The notes under the pieces: generated by a model
What the model was told of the DNA's origin: nothing
The model's input: the letters and a program-made list of their open reading frames with translations, nothing else
The model's database searches: none
Assembly (NCBI GenBank): GCA_003278125.1
Contig: QCGX01000001.1
Span: forward strand, 117,953 to 181,952
Reading direction: 5' to 3'
Source: Pelagibacteraceae bacterium AG-390-C22
GTDB taxonomy: Bacteria > Pseudomonadota > Alphaproteobacteria > Pelagibacterales > Pelagibacteraceae
DNA: 64,000 nt
Shown: positions 56,677 through 64,000 of the stretch, in pieces
Layout: the number at the start of each line of letters is the position of its first letter
Numbering within the stretch: the first letter of the stretch is position 1
Translations under genes and position numbers: made by a program

Positions 56677-56738
56677 AAAAAGATAGATTTTTTTAAACTA
56701 ACTATTATATATATTCCACTATCTAACCGTATAATTTG

Positions 56739-58595
56739 ATGACCGAAAAACTAATTACAAAATCCTTTGAAAGACTATTAGATAAAGGAAAGCATAGGGG
56801 ATTTATTACCTATGAAGAATTAGGAAAATCTTTAGGCAAAAGAAATGGAACTCCAGAAAATATTGAAAAAGCTCTTTTAGTTTTAGTTGATGAAAAGATC
56901 ACGCTAGTTGAAAAGAAATCCCAATATCAGTCTAATAAAAAAAAGGACTCAACTAATACTGCTGAAGAAAAATCTTCAGATAAAAGTGATGATCCAATTC
57001 GAATGTATCTTAGAGAAATGGGAGGGGTGGAGCTTTTATCCAGAGAGGGAGAAATCGCGATAGCAAAAAGAATTGAAGCAGGAAAAGATGTAATGATTAA
57101 TGCTTTAACGCAAAGTCCAATAGTAGGAAAAAAAATATTTGAATGGAAAGAACAAATTGAAAATCAACAACTTCTAGTTAGAGATATAATTGACATAGAT
57201 TCAACTTATGAAGACTTTGAAGCTTTAGAAGATGATGATGAATTAAAGATAAATAAAAAATCTAAGGATAAAAAAGATGAGGGCGAAGATGAAAAAAAAG
57301 ATGAAGAAAACCCAGCAGATGATGATGAGTTCAATGTTTCTCTGGCAAAAATGGAAGAAGAAATCAAACCAAAGATTATAAATATTCTTGAATCTTTAAA
57401 TAAAAATTACTCAAAACTTCAAAAATACCAAATAGAGAAATTAAATTGTTTACTAAATTCAAAAGAATTATCTGTATCAAAAAATAAAAACTTCAAAAAA
57501 ATTCAATCAATTTTAGTTGATAATTTTAAAAATCTGCAACTAGCCCCACATATAGTAGAGGAGCTAGTTCAATCTCACTATAAAGAAAATAAAAAGATAG
57601 TTTCTTTGGAAGGCGTATTATTAAGATTAGCGATGGATAATAAAATTTCTAGAGAAGAATTTTTAAAATATTACATAGATAATGAGATAAATCCTAAATT
57701 TGAGTCATTCTTAAAAGAGAATACTGTATGGAAAGCCTTTTTCAAAAAATTTAAAAAGGATTTTTCAGAAATTAGGGAAAGATTAGTTGAATTTAGTAAA
57801 AAAATAGGATTGTCCGTAGGAGAATTTAAAAGACTAGTAAGCAGGATTCAGAAAGGAGAAAGAGAGTCTAGAATAGCTAAAAAAGAAATGGTTGAAGCCA
57901 ATTTAAGATTAGTAATTTCGATAGCAAAAAAATATACCAACAGAGGTTTACAATTCTTAGATCTTATACAAGAAGGCAATATTGGTTTAATGAAAGCTGT
58001 TGACAAATTTGAGTATCGTAGAGGTTACAAATTTTCAACTTATGCCACTTGGTGGATCAGACAAGCAATTACAAGATCTATCGCAGATCAAGCTAGAACA
58101 ATCAGAATTCCAGTGCACATGATAGAGACAATTAATAAAATTGTTAGAACTCAAAGACAAATAATGAGTGAGTTTGGTAGAGAGCCTACTCCAGAGGAAT
58201 TAGCTAAAAAATTAGCAATGCCTTTAGAAAAAGTAAGAAAAGTTTTAAAAATTGCTAAAGAGCCAGTATCACTCGAAACTCCAGTAGGAGATGAGGAAGA
58301 TAGTAGTCTAGGCGACTTTATCGAAGATAAAAATGCTTTACAGCCATTAGATACTGCCATTCAATCTAATTTAAGTGAGTCTACAACGAAAATTTTAGCC
58401 TCTCTTACACCTAGAGAGGAAAGAGTGCTGAGAATGCGATTTGGAATTGGTATGAATACAGACCACACATTGGAAGAAGTTGGATTACAGTTTTCTGTCA
58501 CTAGAGAACGTATTAGACAGATAGAGGCAAAAGCTTTGAGAAAACTTAAGCACCCAAGTAGATCAAAACAGCTAAAAAGTTTTCTAGAAAAATAA
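56739..58595 (+). CDS. rpoD: RNA polymerase primary sigma factor RpoD
   Basis: Housekeeping sigma factor of 619 residues, counting from the ATG at 56739 less one; a TTG three bases earlier is less likely. Region 1.1 ([17 protein letters not shown]) is followed by region 1.2 ([21 protein letters not shown]), an acidic insert (near 160-195) and the non-conserved region. Region 2 has [20 protein letters not shown] for -10 recognition. Region 4 is [16 protein letters not shown] to [18 protein letters not shown]. It completes the yqeY-dnaG-rpoD unit, and a tRNA gene lies 26 bp downstream. Confidence 0.97.
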   Translation: MTEKLITKSFERLLDKGKHRGFITYEELGKSLGKRNGTPENIEKALLVLVDEKITLVEKKSQYQSNKKKDSTNTAEEKSSDKSDDPIRMYLREMGGVELLSREGEIAIAKRIEAGKDVMINALTQSPIVGKKIFEWKEQIENQQLLVRDIIDIDSTYEDFEALEDDDELKINKKSKDKKDEGEDEKKDEENPADDDEFNVSLAKMEEEIKPKIINILESLNKNYSKLQKYQIEKLNCLLNSKELSVSKNKNFKKIQSILVDNFKNLQLAPHIVEELVQSHYKENKKIVSLEGVLLRLAMDNKISREEFLKYYIDNEINPKFESFLKENTVWKAFFKKFKKDFSEIRERLVEFSKKIGLSVGEFKRLVSRIQKGERESRIAKKEMVEANLRLVISIAKKYTNRGLQFLDLIQEGNIGLMKAVDKFEYRRGYKFSTYATWWIRQAITRSIADQARTIRIPVHMIETINKIVRTQRQIMSEFGREPTPEELAKKLAMPLEKVRKVLKIAKEPVSLETPVGDEEDSSLGDFIEDKNALQPLDTAIQSNLSESTTKILASLTPREERVLRMRFGIGMNTDHTLEEVGLQFSVTRERIRQIEAKALRKLKHPSRSKQLKSFLEK

Positions 58596-58621
58596 TTGTT
58601 TCTGAGGTAAATATTGTTTTT

Positions 58622-58698
58622 GGGCCTGTAGCTCAGTTGGTTAGAGCAGTACACTCATAATGTATTGGTCCCAGGTTCGAGTCCTGGCGGGCCCACCA
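58622..58698 (+). tRNA. tRNA with CAT anticodon (elongator Met or Ile2)
   Basis: The acceptor arm is GGGCCTG with CGGGCCC, the D-arm is GCTCAGTTGGTTAGAGC and the anticodon loop is CTCATAA with anticodon CAT. The T-arm contains GGTTCGAGTCC. The discriminator is A, and CCA is encoded at 58696-58698. A paired first base and no G-C triplet in the anticodon stem exclude the initiator. Elongator tRNA-Met and tRNA-Ile2 (lysidine-modified) cannot be told apart with certainty by eye. Confidence 0.92.
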
Positions 58699-58701
58699 GA
58701 A

Positions 58702-59301
58702 TTAATTATTTAAAAATTCCTCTAATTTAGTAATTAGAATATTTATATCATTATTATTTGAACTTAAAATTGAAGCAAACTCCTCTTTCTGAGTTCTTGC
58801 CAAGCTTAATCCTTCAACAATAAGATCTCTTATGAGGGGTTTCTCGGGATTTTTAGTGTAGATTCTCCAGTCGATTTTTATTTCAGGCTGGTTTTCACTT
58901 TTAGCTATTTTTGATTTTACTATTGTGTAGTTTGAACTTTTTTTTTCAGAACTTATTACTTCAAATTTATTAGATGAATAATCTGTTAATCTTGAAGTCA
59001 AACTTTTTAAAAAATACTTTTCAAATGTTCTTTGATATTTTTCCAAATTACCCTTATCAGCTGATTTTCTTAATTCTCCCAATGTATATAATCCTAATGC
59101 GTTAATATCTACGTTATCTATAGCCAAATTTTCTACGAAATTTGCCTTTTCTTCATTCGTTAAATTCTTGTTCGACAGTGTATTGATTGCATCATTAACC
59201 ATTTCTTTAACAAATGTTTGAGGATCAGAACTATAGGTGCTCGCAAAAGACGATTGAAATATTAAAAGAAATAAAACTATAATTGAAAATGCCTTTTTCA
59301 T
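58702..59301 (-). CDS. mlaC: MlaC-like phospholipid-binding periplasmic protein
   Basis: Periplasmic shuttle that carries phospholipids between outer and inner membrane. The 199-residue protein has a signal peptide (about 3-20, cleavage after SFA) and the Tol-Tgt2/MlaC fold pattern: an N-terminal helical part (PQTFVKEMVNDAINTLSNK), LGLYTLGELRKS and a beta-sheet end with IDWRIYTKNPEKPLIRDLIVEGLSLARTQKEEF-like sequence (about 140-172). It follows mlaA by 12 bp. The permease part of the system (mlaDEF) is not in the window. It ends 3 bp from the convergent tRNA gene. Confidence 0.88.
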   Translation of the reverse strand: MKKAFSIIVLFLLIFQSSFASTYSSDPQTFVKEMVNDAINTLSNKNLTNEEKANFVENLAIDNVDINALGLYTLGELRKSADKGNLEKYQRTFEKYFLKSLTSRLTDYSSNKFEVISSEKKSSNYTIVKSKIAKSENQPEIKIDWRIYTKNPEKPLIRDLIVEGLSLARTQKEEFASILSSNNNDINILITKLEEFLNN

Positions 59302-59313
59302 TTTAGACTATTT

Positions 59314-60048
59314 TTAATTATCTAAATTACCCCAGTCGTTTTCACTTTCACTGGAATTATTTATTTTATTTTCTCTATTTTGTAGATATAAACTTTTATA
59401 TGAAGCGTATAGATCTATAGAATTTTTTTCTAAGCTATCAAAATTTACTTCATTATCAGCTCTGAAATCTACAGCAGTAGCGCCCTTTACAGATAAATAA
59501 TCAAGTTGATTTCCTGATGCGCCAAACAATTCTTTTTCTCTCCACGTTACATGAGCAAAAGGATCAACAAAAGTGTCAGCTATTATTCCCACAGAGTCCC
59601 TAGCTGTTGTTGGGCCTAAAACTGGTAAAACAAAATAGCAACCTGGACCCACTCCATATGCTCCTAATGTTTGACCAACATCCTCTTTTTGTGCTTTTAA
59701 TCCTAATTTTTCTGCAGGGTTAGCCAATCCGATGATTCCTATAGTTGTATTGATCAAAAAACTTGCAGTTGCATCTCCTGCTCCCTTCATATTTCCTTGA
59801 GCTAAAAGATTTGGAATTGAAAGAAGCGTAGCAATATTTGAGGTAAAATTACTTGTTCCATTTTTTATCTGCTCTGGAAGTTTGTTATACCCTTTAGCAA
59901 TAGGTTCTATGATTGCGTTATCAAGGGCCATGTTGAATTTAAAAATCGCTCTACTTGTTCCTTCAAAACATTCGTCAGAAGCTCTTATTTCTGTTGATGT
60001 TAAAAGCAAGATGGAAGAAAATATAATTATATATTTTTTAAATTTCAT
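59314..60048 (-). CDS. mlaA: MlaA/VacJ-family phospholipid-transport protein, no lipobox
   Basis: Outer-membrane component of the Mla system that removes misplaced phospholipids. The 244-residue protein shows FEGTSRAIFKFNMALDNAIIEP-type sequence (28-49), FLINTTIGIIGLANPAEKLG and GAYGVGPGCYFVLPVLGP. E. coli MlaA is a lipoprotein; here the N-terminus (MKFKKYIIIFSSILLLTST to ASDEC) has a normal signal peptide without a lipobox, so signal peptidase I cleavage after IRA is expected. It diverges from the amidase gene over 40 bp. Confidence 0.9.
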   Translation of the reverse strand: MKFKKYIIIFSSILLLTSTEIRASDECFEGTSRAIFKFNMALDNAIIEPIAKGYNKLPEQIKNGTSNFTSNIATLLSIPNLLAQGNMKGAGDATASFLINTTIGIIGLANPAEKLGLKAQKEDVGQTLGAYGVGPGCYFVLPVLGPTTARDSVGIIADTFVDPFAHVTWREKELFGASGNQLDYLSVKGATAVDFRADNEVNFDSLEKNSIDLYASYKSLYLQNRENKINNSSESENDWGNLDN

Positions 60049-60088
60049 GGTTTTATCTAGCTATATATAGTAAATTTTCACTTATTCA

Positions 60089-60811
60089 ATGATCATTCAA
60101 ACCTTACATTCTGTAAATTTCTCAAAAAAACCTAGAAAAAACAGTGATATAAAGCTTATTGTAATTCACTATACAGGAATGCAATCTAGGATTGAATCTA
60201 TTAAAAGACTTTTAAATCCAAAACATAAGGTTAGCACTCATTATTTAATAGACCGAAAAGGTCAGATTTTAAAAATGGTTGATGATAATAAAATTGCTTG
60301 GCATGCAGGAAAATCAAAATGGAAAAATTATATTAATCTTAATAAATATTCGATTGGAATTGAGCTAGTAAACAAAGGTCATGAGTTTGGGTATGAAAAA
60401 TTTACAATCGCTCAAGTGAACAAGTTAATCAAATTGTGTAAAAATTTGAAAAAAAAATATAAAATTAAAAATTCCAATGTTGTTGGTCACTCAGATATAG
60501 CTCCCTTAAGAAAAAAAGATCCTGGTGAAAAGTTTCCATGGCAAAAATTGCAAAAAAACAAAATTGGAATTTGGTACAAAAAATTACAACCAAAATCTTT
60601 AAATTTAAATGATAAAAAAATTAAAAAATTATTTTTTGCAAATATATTTAAAATTGGTTATCGATATTTTGACAAAAACAGGAGATCAAAAAAAGATATT
60701 TTTTTAATAGAAGCATTTCAAAGAAGATTTTTGCCTAATAAGGTGACAGGCAAAATTGATGAAAAAACTTTTAAAATTAGCGATTTTTTGGCTAATCATA
60801 TTAAAAATTAG
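60089..60811 (+). CDS. N-acetylmuramoyl-L-alanine amidase, AmpD-like
   Basis: Cleaves the sugar-peptide bond of muropeptides. The 240-residue protein has the zinc site H27 (VIHYTG), H134 (VVGHSDIAP) and D144 (KKDPGEKFPW) of the Amidase_2 family. A C-terminal peptidoglycan-binding-like helix bundle includes FQRRFLPNKVTGKID. There is no signal peptide or lipobox, so it is probably cytoplasmic and recycles cell-wall fragments like AmpD. A periplasmic AmiD role is less likely. Confidence 0.9.
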   Translation: MIIQTLHSVNFSKKPRKNSDIKLIVIHYTGMQSRIESIKRLLNPKHKVSTHYLIDRKGQILKMVDDNKIAWHAGKSKWKNYINLNKYSIGIELVNKGHEFGYEKFTIAQVNKLIKLCKNLKKKYKIKNSNVVGHSDIAPLRKKDPGEKFPWQKLQKNKIGIWYKKLQPKSLNLNDKKIKKLFFANIFKIGYRYFDKNRRSKKDIFLIEAFQRRFLPNKVTGKIDEKTFKISDFLANHIKN

Positions 60812-60846
60812 CTTGATTTTACTGCTTGAATCATTACATATATCTC

Positions 60847-61202
60847 GCCAGATAGTTGGATAGTCGCTATTAGATTTGCTAATAGAGGAAAGTCCGGGCT
60901 CCATAAAGACACAGTGCCAGTTAATGACTGGCGAAGGTGACTTCAGGGATAGTGCCACAGAAAATAAACCGCCTAATCAAGGCAAGGGTGAAACGGCGAG
61001 GTAAGAGCTCACCGGTTTTTTGGTAACAAAAAACGCATGGCAAACCCCACTGGGAGCAAGGTTAAATAGAGAAGACACTGCATTTAATGCTAAAAACAGT
61101 CTTTAGTTAGTCTTCTGGGTTAGCCGCTTGAGCTTAGATGCGAATTTAAGCCTAGAGAAATGACTTCTTTAATGACAGAACCCGGCTTATAGACTGTCTG
61201 GC
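60847..61202 (+). ncRNA. rnpB: RNase P RNA, bacterial type A
   Basis: Catalytic RNA that trims tRNA 5' ends. Diagnostic conserved blocks are GAGGAAAGTCCGGGCTC near 60888, the central AGGGTGAAACGGCG and the 3' block CAGAACCCGGCTTATAGAC near 61177. The ends are set by helix P1, GCCAGATAGT (60847) pairing with ACTGTCTGGC (ending 61202). A candidate promoter TTGATT (60813-60818), 16 bp spacer, TACATA (60835-60840) would start transcription near 60847. The place just before mraZ is common in Alphaproteobacteria. Confidence 0.95.
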
Positions 61203-61256
61203 AATTTCTCCTTATTAAGTGTTCTCTTTTTGTACTAATAATCAAAAACTATTGTA

Positions 61257-61285
61257 TTGACTATTTAAATTAAAACCCATACCAT
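61257..61285 (+). promoter_or_regulatory. Candidate mraZ-ftsZ promoter
   Basis: TTGACT (61257-61262), a 17 bp spacer and TACCAT (61280-61285) form a sigma-70-like promoter (five and four of six matches). The predicted start near 61292 gives a leader of about 60 bases. The -10 box lies inside the array of three MraZ boxes, so bound MraZ would block polymerase. Confidence 0.55.
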
Positions 61286-61299
61286 CCCAAATAATCCCA
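61275..61299 (-). promoter_or_regulatory. Three MraZ operator boxes, exact 10 bp period
   Basis: On the minus strand TGGGN occurs at 61295-61299, 61285-61289 and 61275-61279, each separated by five bases. This TGGGN-N5-TGGGN-N5-TGGGN layout is the operator described for E. coli MraZ. It overlaps the -10 region of the candidate mraZ promoter. Confidence 0.75.
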
Positions 61300-61350
61300 T
61301 AATGGAGGGTGATTTGAAAATATTAAAAGCAATTAAGGTTTTAAAAAAGA

Positions 61351-61815
61351 ATGTTTTTATCAAGTTACGAGAACAAATTGGACAAAAAAGGGAGGGTATC
61401 AGTGCCTGCAACTTTTAGATCTCACTTAAATTCTATGGGTTATAACGGATTTATTAGCTATCCATCATTTAATCATTCCGCTCTTGAGGCTTGTTCACAA
61501 GATAGAATTGAGAAATTATCTAACACAATAGACTCATTAAATCCATTTGAGGAAAAAAGAGATTATTTTGCAACTTCAATATTATCTGAAAGTGTGAATT
61601 TACAATTTGATACTGAAGGTAGAGTGTCAATAACAGACAAATTACTTAAACACGCTAATATAAAGAGCAATATTTTATTTGTTGGTCTTGGAAAAACTTT
61701 TCAAATCTGGGAACCAAAAATATTCGAAAAGTTTAAATTGTTGGCAAGAAAAAAAGCTTATCAAAATAGATCAAATCTTAAATGGGAAAATAAACAGAAA
61801 GGGGAGATGGTATGA
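61351..61815 (+). CDS. mraZ: Transcriptional regulator MraZ
   Basis: Ring-forming AbrB-fold regulator of division and cell-wall genes. The 154-residue protein has the two DxxxR half-motifs of the family, NKLDKKGRVSVPATFR (9-24) and FDTEGRVSITDKLLKHANI (about 89-107). The ATG gives the standard MF-x-NLD-type N-terminus. A strong GGAGGG site lies far upstream (61304-61309) and not in front of this ATG (see findings). It overlaps ftsZ by 4 bp (ATGA) and is likely autoregulated through the boxes at 61275-61299. Confidence 0.94.
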   Translation: MFLSSYENKLDKKGRVSVPATFRSHLNSMGYNGFISYPSFNHSALEACSQDRIEKLSNTIDSLNPFEEKRDYFATSILSESVNLQFDTEGRVSITDKLLKHANIKSNILFVGLGKTFQIWEPKIFEKFKLLARKKAYQNRSNLKWENKQKGEMV

Positions 61816-63314
61816 GTATAAATATTGGAGGAGGAGAATTAAAGGAATTAAAACCTAGAATTTTAGTTTTAGGAATTGGAGGTGCTGGAGGAAATGCAAT
61901 CAATGCTATGATCGAGTCCGGAATGGATGGTGTTGAATTTGTTGCAATTAATACAGATGCGCAAGACTTAAAAATGAGCAAAGCTCATGCAAAGATTCAA
62001 ATAGGAATGAATCTAACAAAAGGTTTAGGAGCAGGGGCAAAGCATAACATCGGTCAAGCAGCAGCAGATGAATCTATTGGTGAAATAGAGAATTATATTC
62101 AAGGAAGTAACATGGTTTTTATTGCAGCCGGAATGGGAGGAGGAACTGGAACAGGAGCTTCACATGTAATCGCTAAAGCAGCAAAAGAATTAAATATTTT
62201 AACTGTTGGTGTTACTACTTTACCCTTCGATTATGAAGGTTCAAAAAGAATGAGAAGAGCTTTGGAAGGTTTAGAAGCTTTGAAAAAACATTTAGATACT
62301 ACAATAGTTGTTCCCAATCAAAATCTTTTTAAGATTGCTAATGAAGCAACAACATTCGAAGAGTCATTCCATCTTTCCAATAATGTCTTAAGACATGGAG
62401 TACAAAGTGTAACAGATTTAATGGTAAGACCAGGTATGATAAACCTAGATTTTGCTGATGTTGAGACAGTAATGAGTTCTATGGGGAAAGCAATGATGGG
62501 AACGGGAGAAGCAGAGGGTGAAAACAGAGCTATGGCTGCTACGGAAATGGCTTTAAACAATCCATTAATTGATGAATATTCTTTAAAAGGTGCAAAAGGA
62601 TTACTAATAAATATTACAGGTGGAAAAGATCTAACTTTATTTGAAGTTGATCAAACAGTTCAGAAAGTTAGAGCTGAAGTTGATCCTGAGGTAGAGTTAA
62701 TTTTTGGCGCTATTAAAGATGAAAATATGGAAGGCAAAATGAGAGTGTCAATAGTTGCAACTGCTTTGGACGGTCATAAAACTGACTCTAATACAGTTTT
62801 AAATATGGTTTCACGAATACAAAATAAAAATAACGGTCATTCTGAAGGATTATTTTCTCAAAATATAAATAATATTGAGAATAATACTTTTAACTCAATT
62901 GAAGGGGCAACTGCTTTAAAATTAGATGAAAAATTTGAAATAGCAAAACAAGAACAAGGCTCAACAGATAATAATTTAGTTAAGAGCGTTCCAGAGATAG
63001 AGTCTGAAGTTGACAATATTCCTACAGGAGTTTCTATGGAGAATGCTTCTTATATGGAGAGTAATGAGGAAAGTTCTTTAATGTCAAAGAATGTAGATTC
63101 AAATTTTGATGTAGAATCAAATAATGAAGAAGAACATACTCCACAACTTTTTTCTAATGATAGTGAAACTCAAATTGAAAATAATTTAGATGACTCTAAT
63201 GGTAATTTAGACGACTCCCACGGGGATGAACACACAGAAAAACTTTTTGACCAGGATTCAAATGTGGAAGAAGATTTTGAGATTCCTGCATTTCTAAGAA
63301 AACAAAAATTTTAA
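61812..63314 (+). CDS. ftsZ: Cell division protein FtsZ
   Basis: Tubulin-like GTPase of the division ring. The 500-residue protein has the GTP loop GMGGGTGTGAS (107-117), the T7 loop region MINLDFADVETVM near 211 and an intact core to about residue 325. An acidic, asparagine-rich linker of about 160 residues leads to the conserved C-terminal peptide EIPAFLRKQ, which binds FtsA-type partners. The linker contains a repeated EHTxxLF motif (441-447 and 473-479). It has a good GGGGAG ribosome site. It lies between mraZ and rsmH, not at the end of a dcw cluster. Confidence 0.96.
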   Translation: MSINIGGGELKELKPRILVLGIGGAGGNAINAMIESGMDGVEFVAINTDAQDLKMSKAHAKIQIGMNLTKGLGAGAKHNIGQAAADESIGEIENYIQGSNMVFIAAGMGGGTGTGASHVIAKAAKELNILTVGVTTLPFDYEGSKRMRRALEGLEALKKHLDTTIVVPNQNLFKIANEATTFEESFHLSNNVLRHGVQSVTDLMVRPGMINLDFADVETVMSSMGKAMMGTGEAEGENRAMAATEMALNNPLIDEYSLKGAKGLLINITGGKDLTLFEVDQTVQKVRAEVDPEVELIFGAIKDENMEGKMRVSIVATALDGHKTDSNTVLNMVSRIQNKNNGHSEGLFSQNINNIENNTFNSIEGATALKLDEKFEIAKQEQGSTDNNLVKSVPEIESEVDNIPTGVSMENASYMESNEESSLMSKNVDSNFDVESNNEEEHTPQLFSNDSETQIENNLDDSNGNLDDSHGDEHTEKLFDQDSNVEEDFEIPAFLRKQKF

Positions 63315-63332
63315 TGATAAAATTATACCATT

Positions 63333-64000
63333 ATGATCAATCCAACTTCATCATCGGATCCCCTCCATTTTCCGGTGATGTTGGATGAAGTAATCAAAAT
63401 TTGCTCTCCCAACAGAGGTGGTATTTATATAGACTGTACTTTTGGAGGAGGGGGTTATTCAAAAAAATTACTCAAATTCTCCAAAACAAAAGTCATAGCT
63501 TTGGATCGAGATAAATTTATTTTTAATATAAGCAAAGAGCTAGAAAAAAAACACGAAAATAGATTTTTTTTTCATCAAAAAAAATTTAGCGAGGTAAATA
63601 CTGTTATTGGGAGTCAATTAGCCGATGCTGTTGTGTTTGATTTAGGTTTATCCTCAATTCAATTAAATAATTTAGAGAGAGGTTTTTCATTTAATTCTAA
63701 AGCAACACTAGATATGTCAATGGGTCTTTCACCCACTTCAGCTGAAGAAGTAATAAATAAATTTAGTGAACAGAAATTGAAATCTATTATTAAGATTTTA
63801 GGAGAAGAAAAAGATGCATCAAGAATTGCTAGAAATATAATTAAAACTCGCTTAACAAAAAAGATTAAAAAAGTTGACCAATTGGTAGAAATTATTGAAA
63901 AAAGTAAAAAGAAAAATTATGAAAGCAGAATAAACCCAAGTACAAAAACTTTTCAAGCGTTAAGAATATTTGTGAACAAAGAAATCACAGAACTTATTTC
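63333..64000 (+). CDS. rsmH: 16S rRNA m4C1402 methyltransferase RsmH (partial)
   Basis: The frame opens with ATG 18 bp after ftsZ and continues past the right edge for at least 222 codons. Motifs of RsmH (MraW) are clear: HFPVMLDEVI at the N-terminus, YIDCTFGGGGYSKKLL for AdoMet binding, DLGLSSIQLN, RGFSFN, LDMSMG and NPSTKTFQALRIFVN. It N4-methylates C1402 in the ribosomal decoding centre. In most bacteria it directly follows mraZ; here ftsZ intervenes. Confidence 0.95.
   Translation, partial: MINPTSSSDPLHFPVMLDEVIKICSPNRGGIYIDCTFGGGGYSKKLLKFSKTKVIALDRDKFIFNISKELEKKHENRFFFHQKKFSEVNTVIGSQLADAVVFDLGLSSIQLNNLERGFSFNSKATLDMSMGLSPTSAEEVINKFSEQKLKSIIKILGEEKDASRIARNIIKTRLTKKIKKVDQLVEIIEKSKKKNYESRINPSTKTFQALRIFVNKEITELI

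Noticed and set aside
56730..56735. Perfect TATAAT immediately before rpoD
   Set aside because: Transcription from it would begin at or just after the ATG at 56739, and I see no good -35; the position could be chance or reflect a leaderless start, so it is not listed as a promoter.
60704..60958. Open frame of 84 codons on the minus strand
   Set aside because: Overlaps the amidase 3' end and the 5' half of RNase P RNA, so its sequence is explained by them.
1..64000. Mobile elements, prophage, attachment sites or horizontally acquired islands
   Set aside because: No transposase, integrase or flanking repeats; base composition and lysine-rich protein style look uniform throughout.

Overview
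The window is a continuous piece of a streamlined, very AT-rich alphaproteobacterial chromosome (about 30% G+C by eye, not computed). Several gene neighbourhoods are typical of Alphaproteobacteria: ispH-thrB-rnhA, mutY-dciA-dsbA-smc, ATP synthase F0 with both b and b' subunits, lgt-midA-pgeF, petP/petR-like regulators beside ilvE, CcrM next to RNase HII, and rnpB before mraZ. Together with the tiny gaps, many overlapping genes and a retinal-making carotenoid set (crtI, crtB, crtY, blh), this best fits a marine SAR11 (Pelagibacterales)-type organism. The taxon is inferred from content and base composition, not from a database match. I see no insertion sequence, prophage, CRISPR array or broken gene.

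Layout. 1-2604: end of a cytochrome c oxidase operon (subunits I, III, IV, a small membrane protein, heme O synthase). 2659-4520: thrC and a peroxiredoxin. 4513-17005: a 12.5 kb run on the minus strand, read right to left as dciA, dsbA-like, smc, atpI-B-E-F'-F, crtI-B-Y, blh, ispH, thrB, rnhA. 17000-27229: mutY, a flavin monooxygenase, ccrM, rnhB, uracil-DNA glycosylase, a TPR protein, ispE, tRNA-Gln, the CCA-adding enzyme, greA, hemF, trmL. 27328-29889: bc1 complex (petABC). 29866-36001: ychF, pth, rplY, prs, pgeF, midA, lgt. 36053-49888: ubiK, a two-component system with a MarR regulator, ilvE, a methyltransferase, pgsA, uvrC, folB, a pteridine-reductase-like SDR, uvrB, aspC, trxB, an ELM1-family protein and a 2OG-Fe oxygenase. 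49893-58698: carB/carA, yqeY, dnaG, rpoD and a CAT-anticodon tRNA. 58702-64000: mlaC/mlaA, an AmpD-like amidase, RNase P RNA, then mraZ-ftsZ-rsmH, with rsmH running off the window.

How it fits together. Oxidase and bc1 genes make the proton-motive force used by ATP synthase. The retinal branch (IspE and IspH supply precursors; CrtB, CrtI, CrtY and Blh make retinal) sits 17 bp behind the ATP synthase F0 genes. This suggests that light-driven proton pumping and ATP synthesis are linked at the level of gene order; no rhodopsin or crtE is in the window. The cell-cycle genes are notable: CcrM with four GANTC sites in its 78 bp upstream gap, an SMC with no visible hinge, MraZ with three exactly spaced operator boxes on its own promoter, and ftsZ placed between mraZ and rsmH.

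No gene-free stretch exceeds 300 bases except 60812-61350, which holds RNase P RNA and the mraZ promoter. Most convergent genes overlap at their 3' ends.
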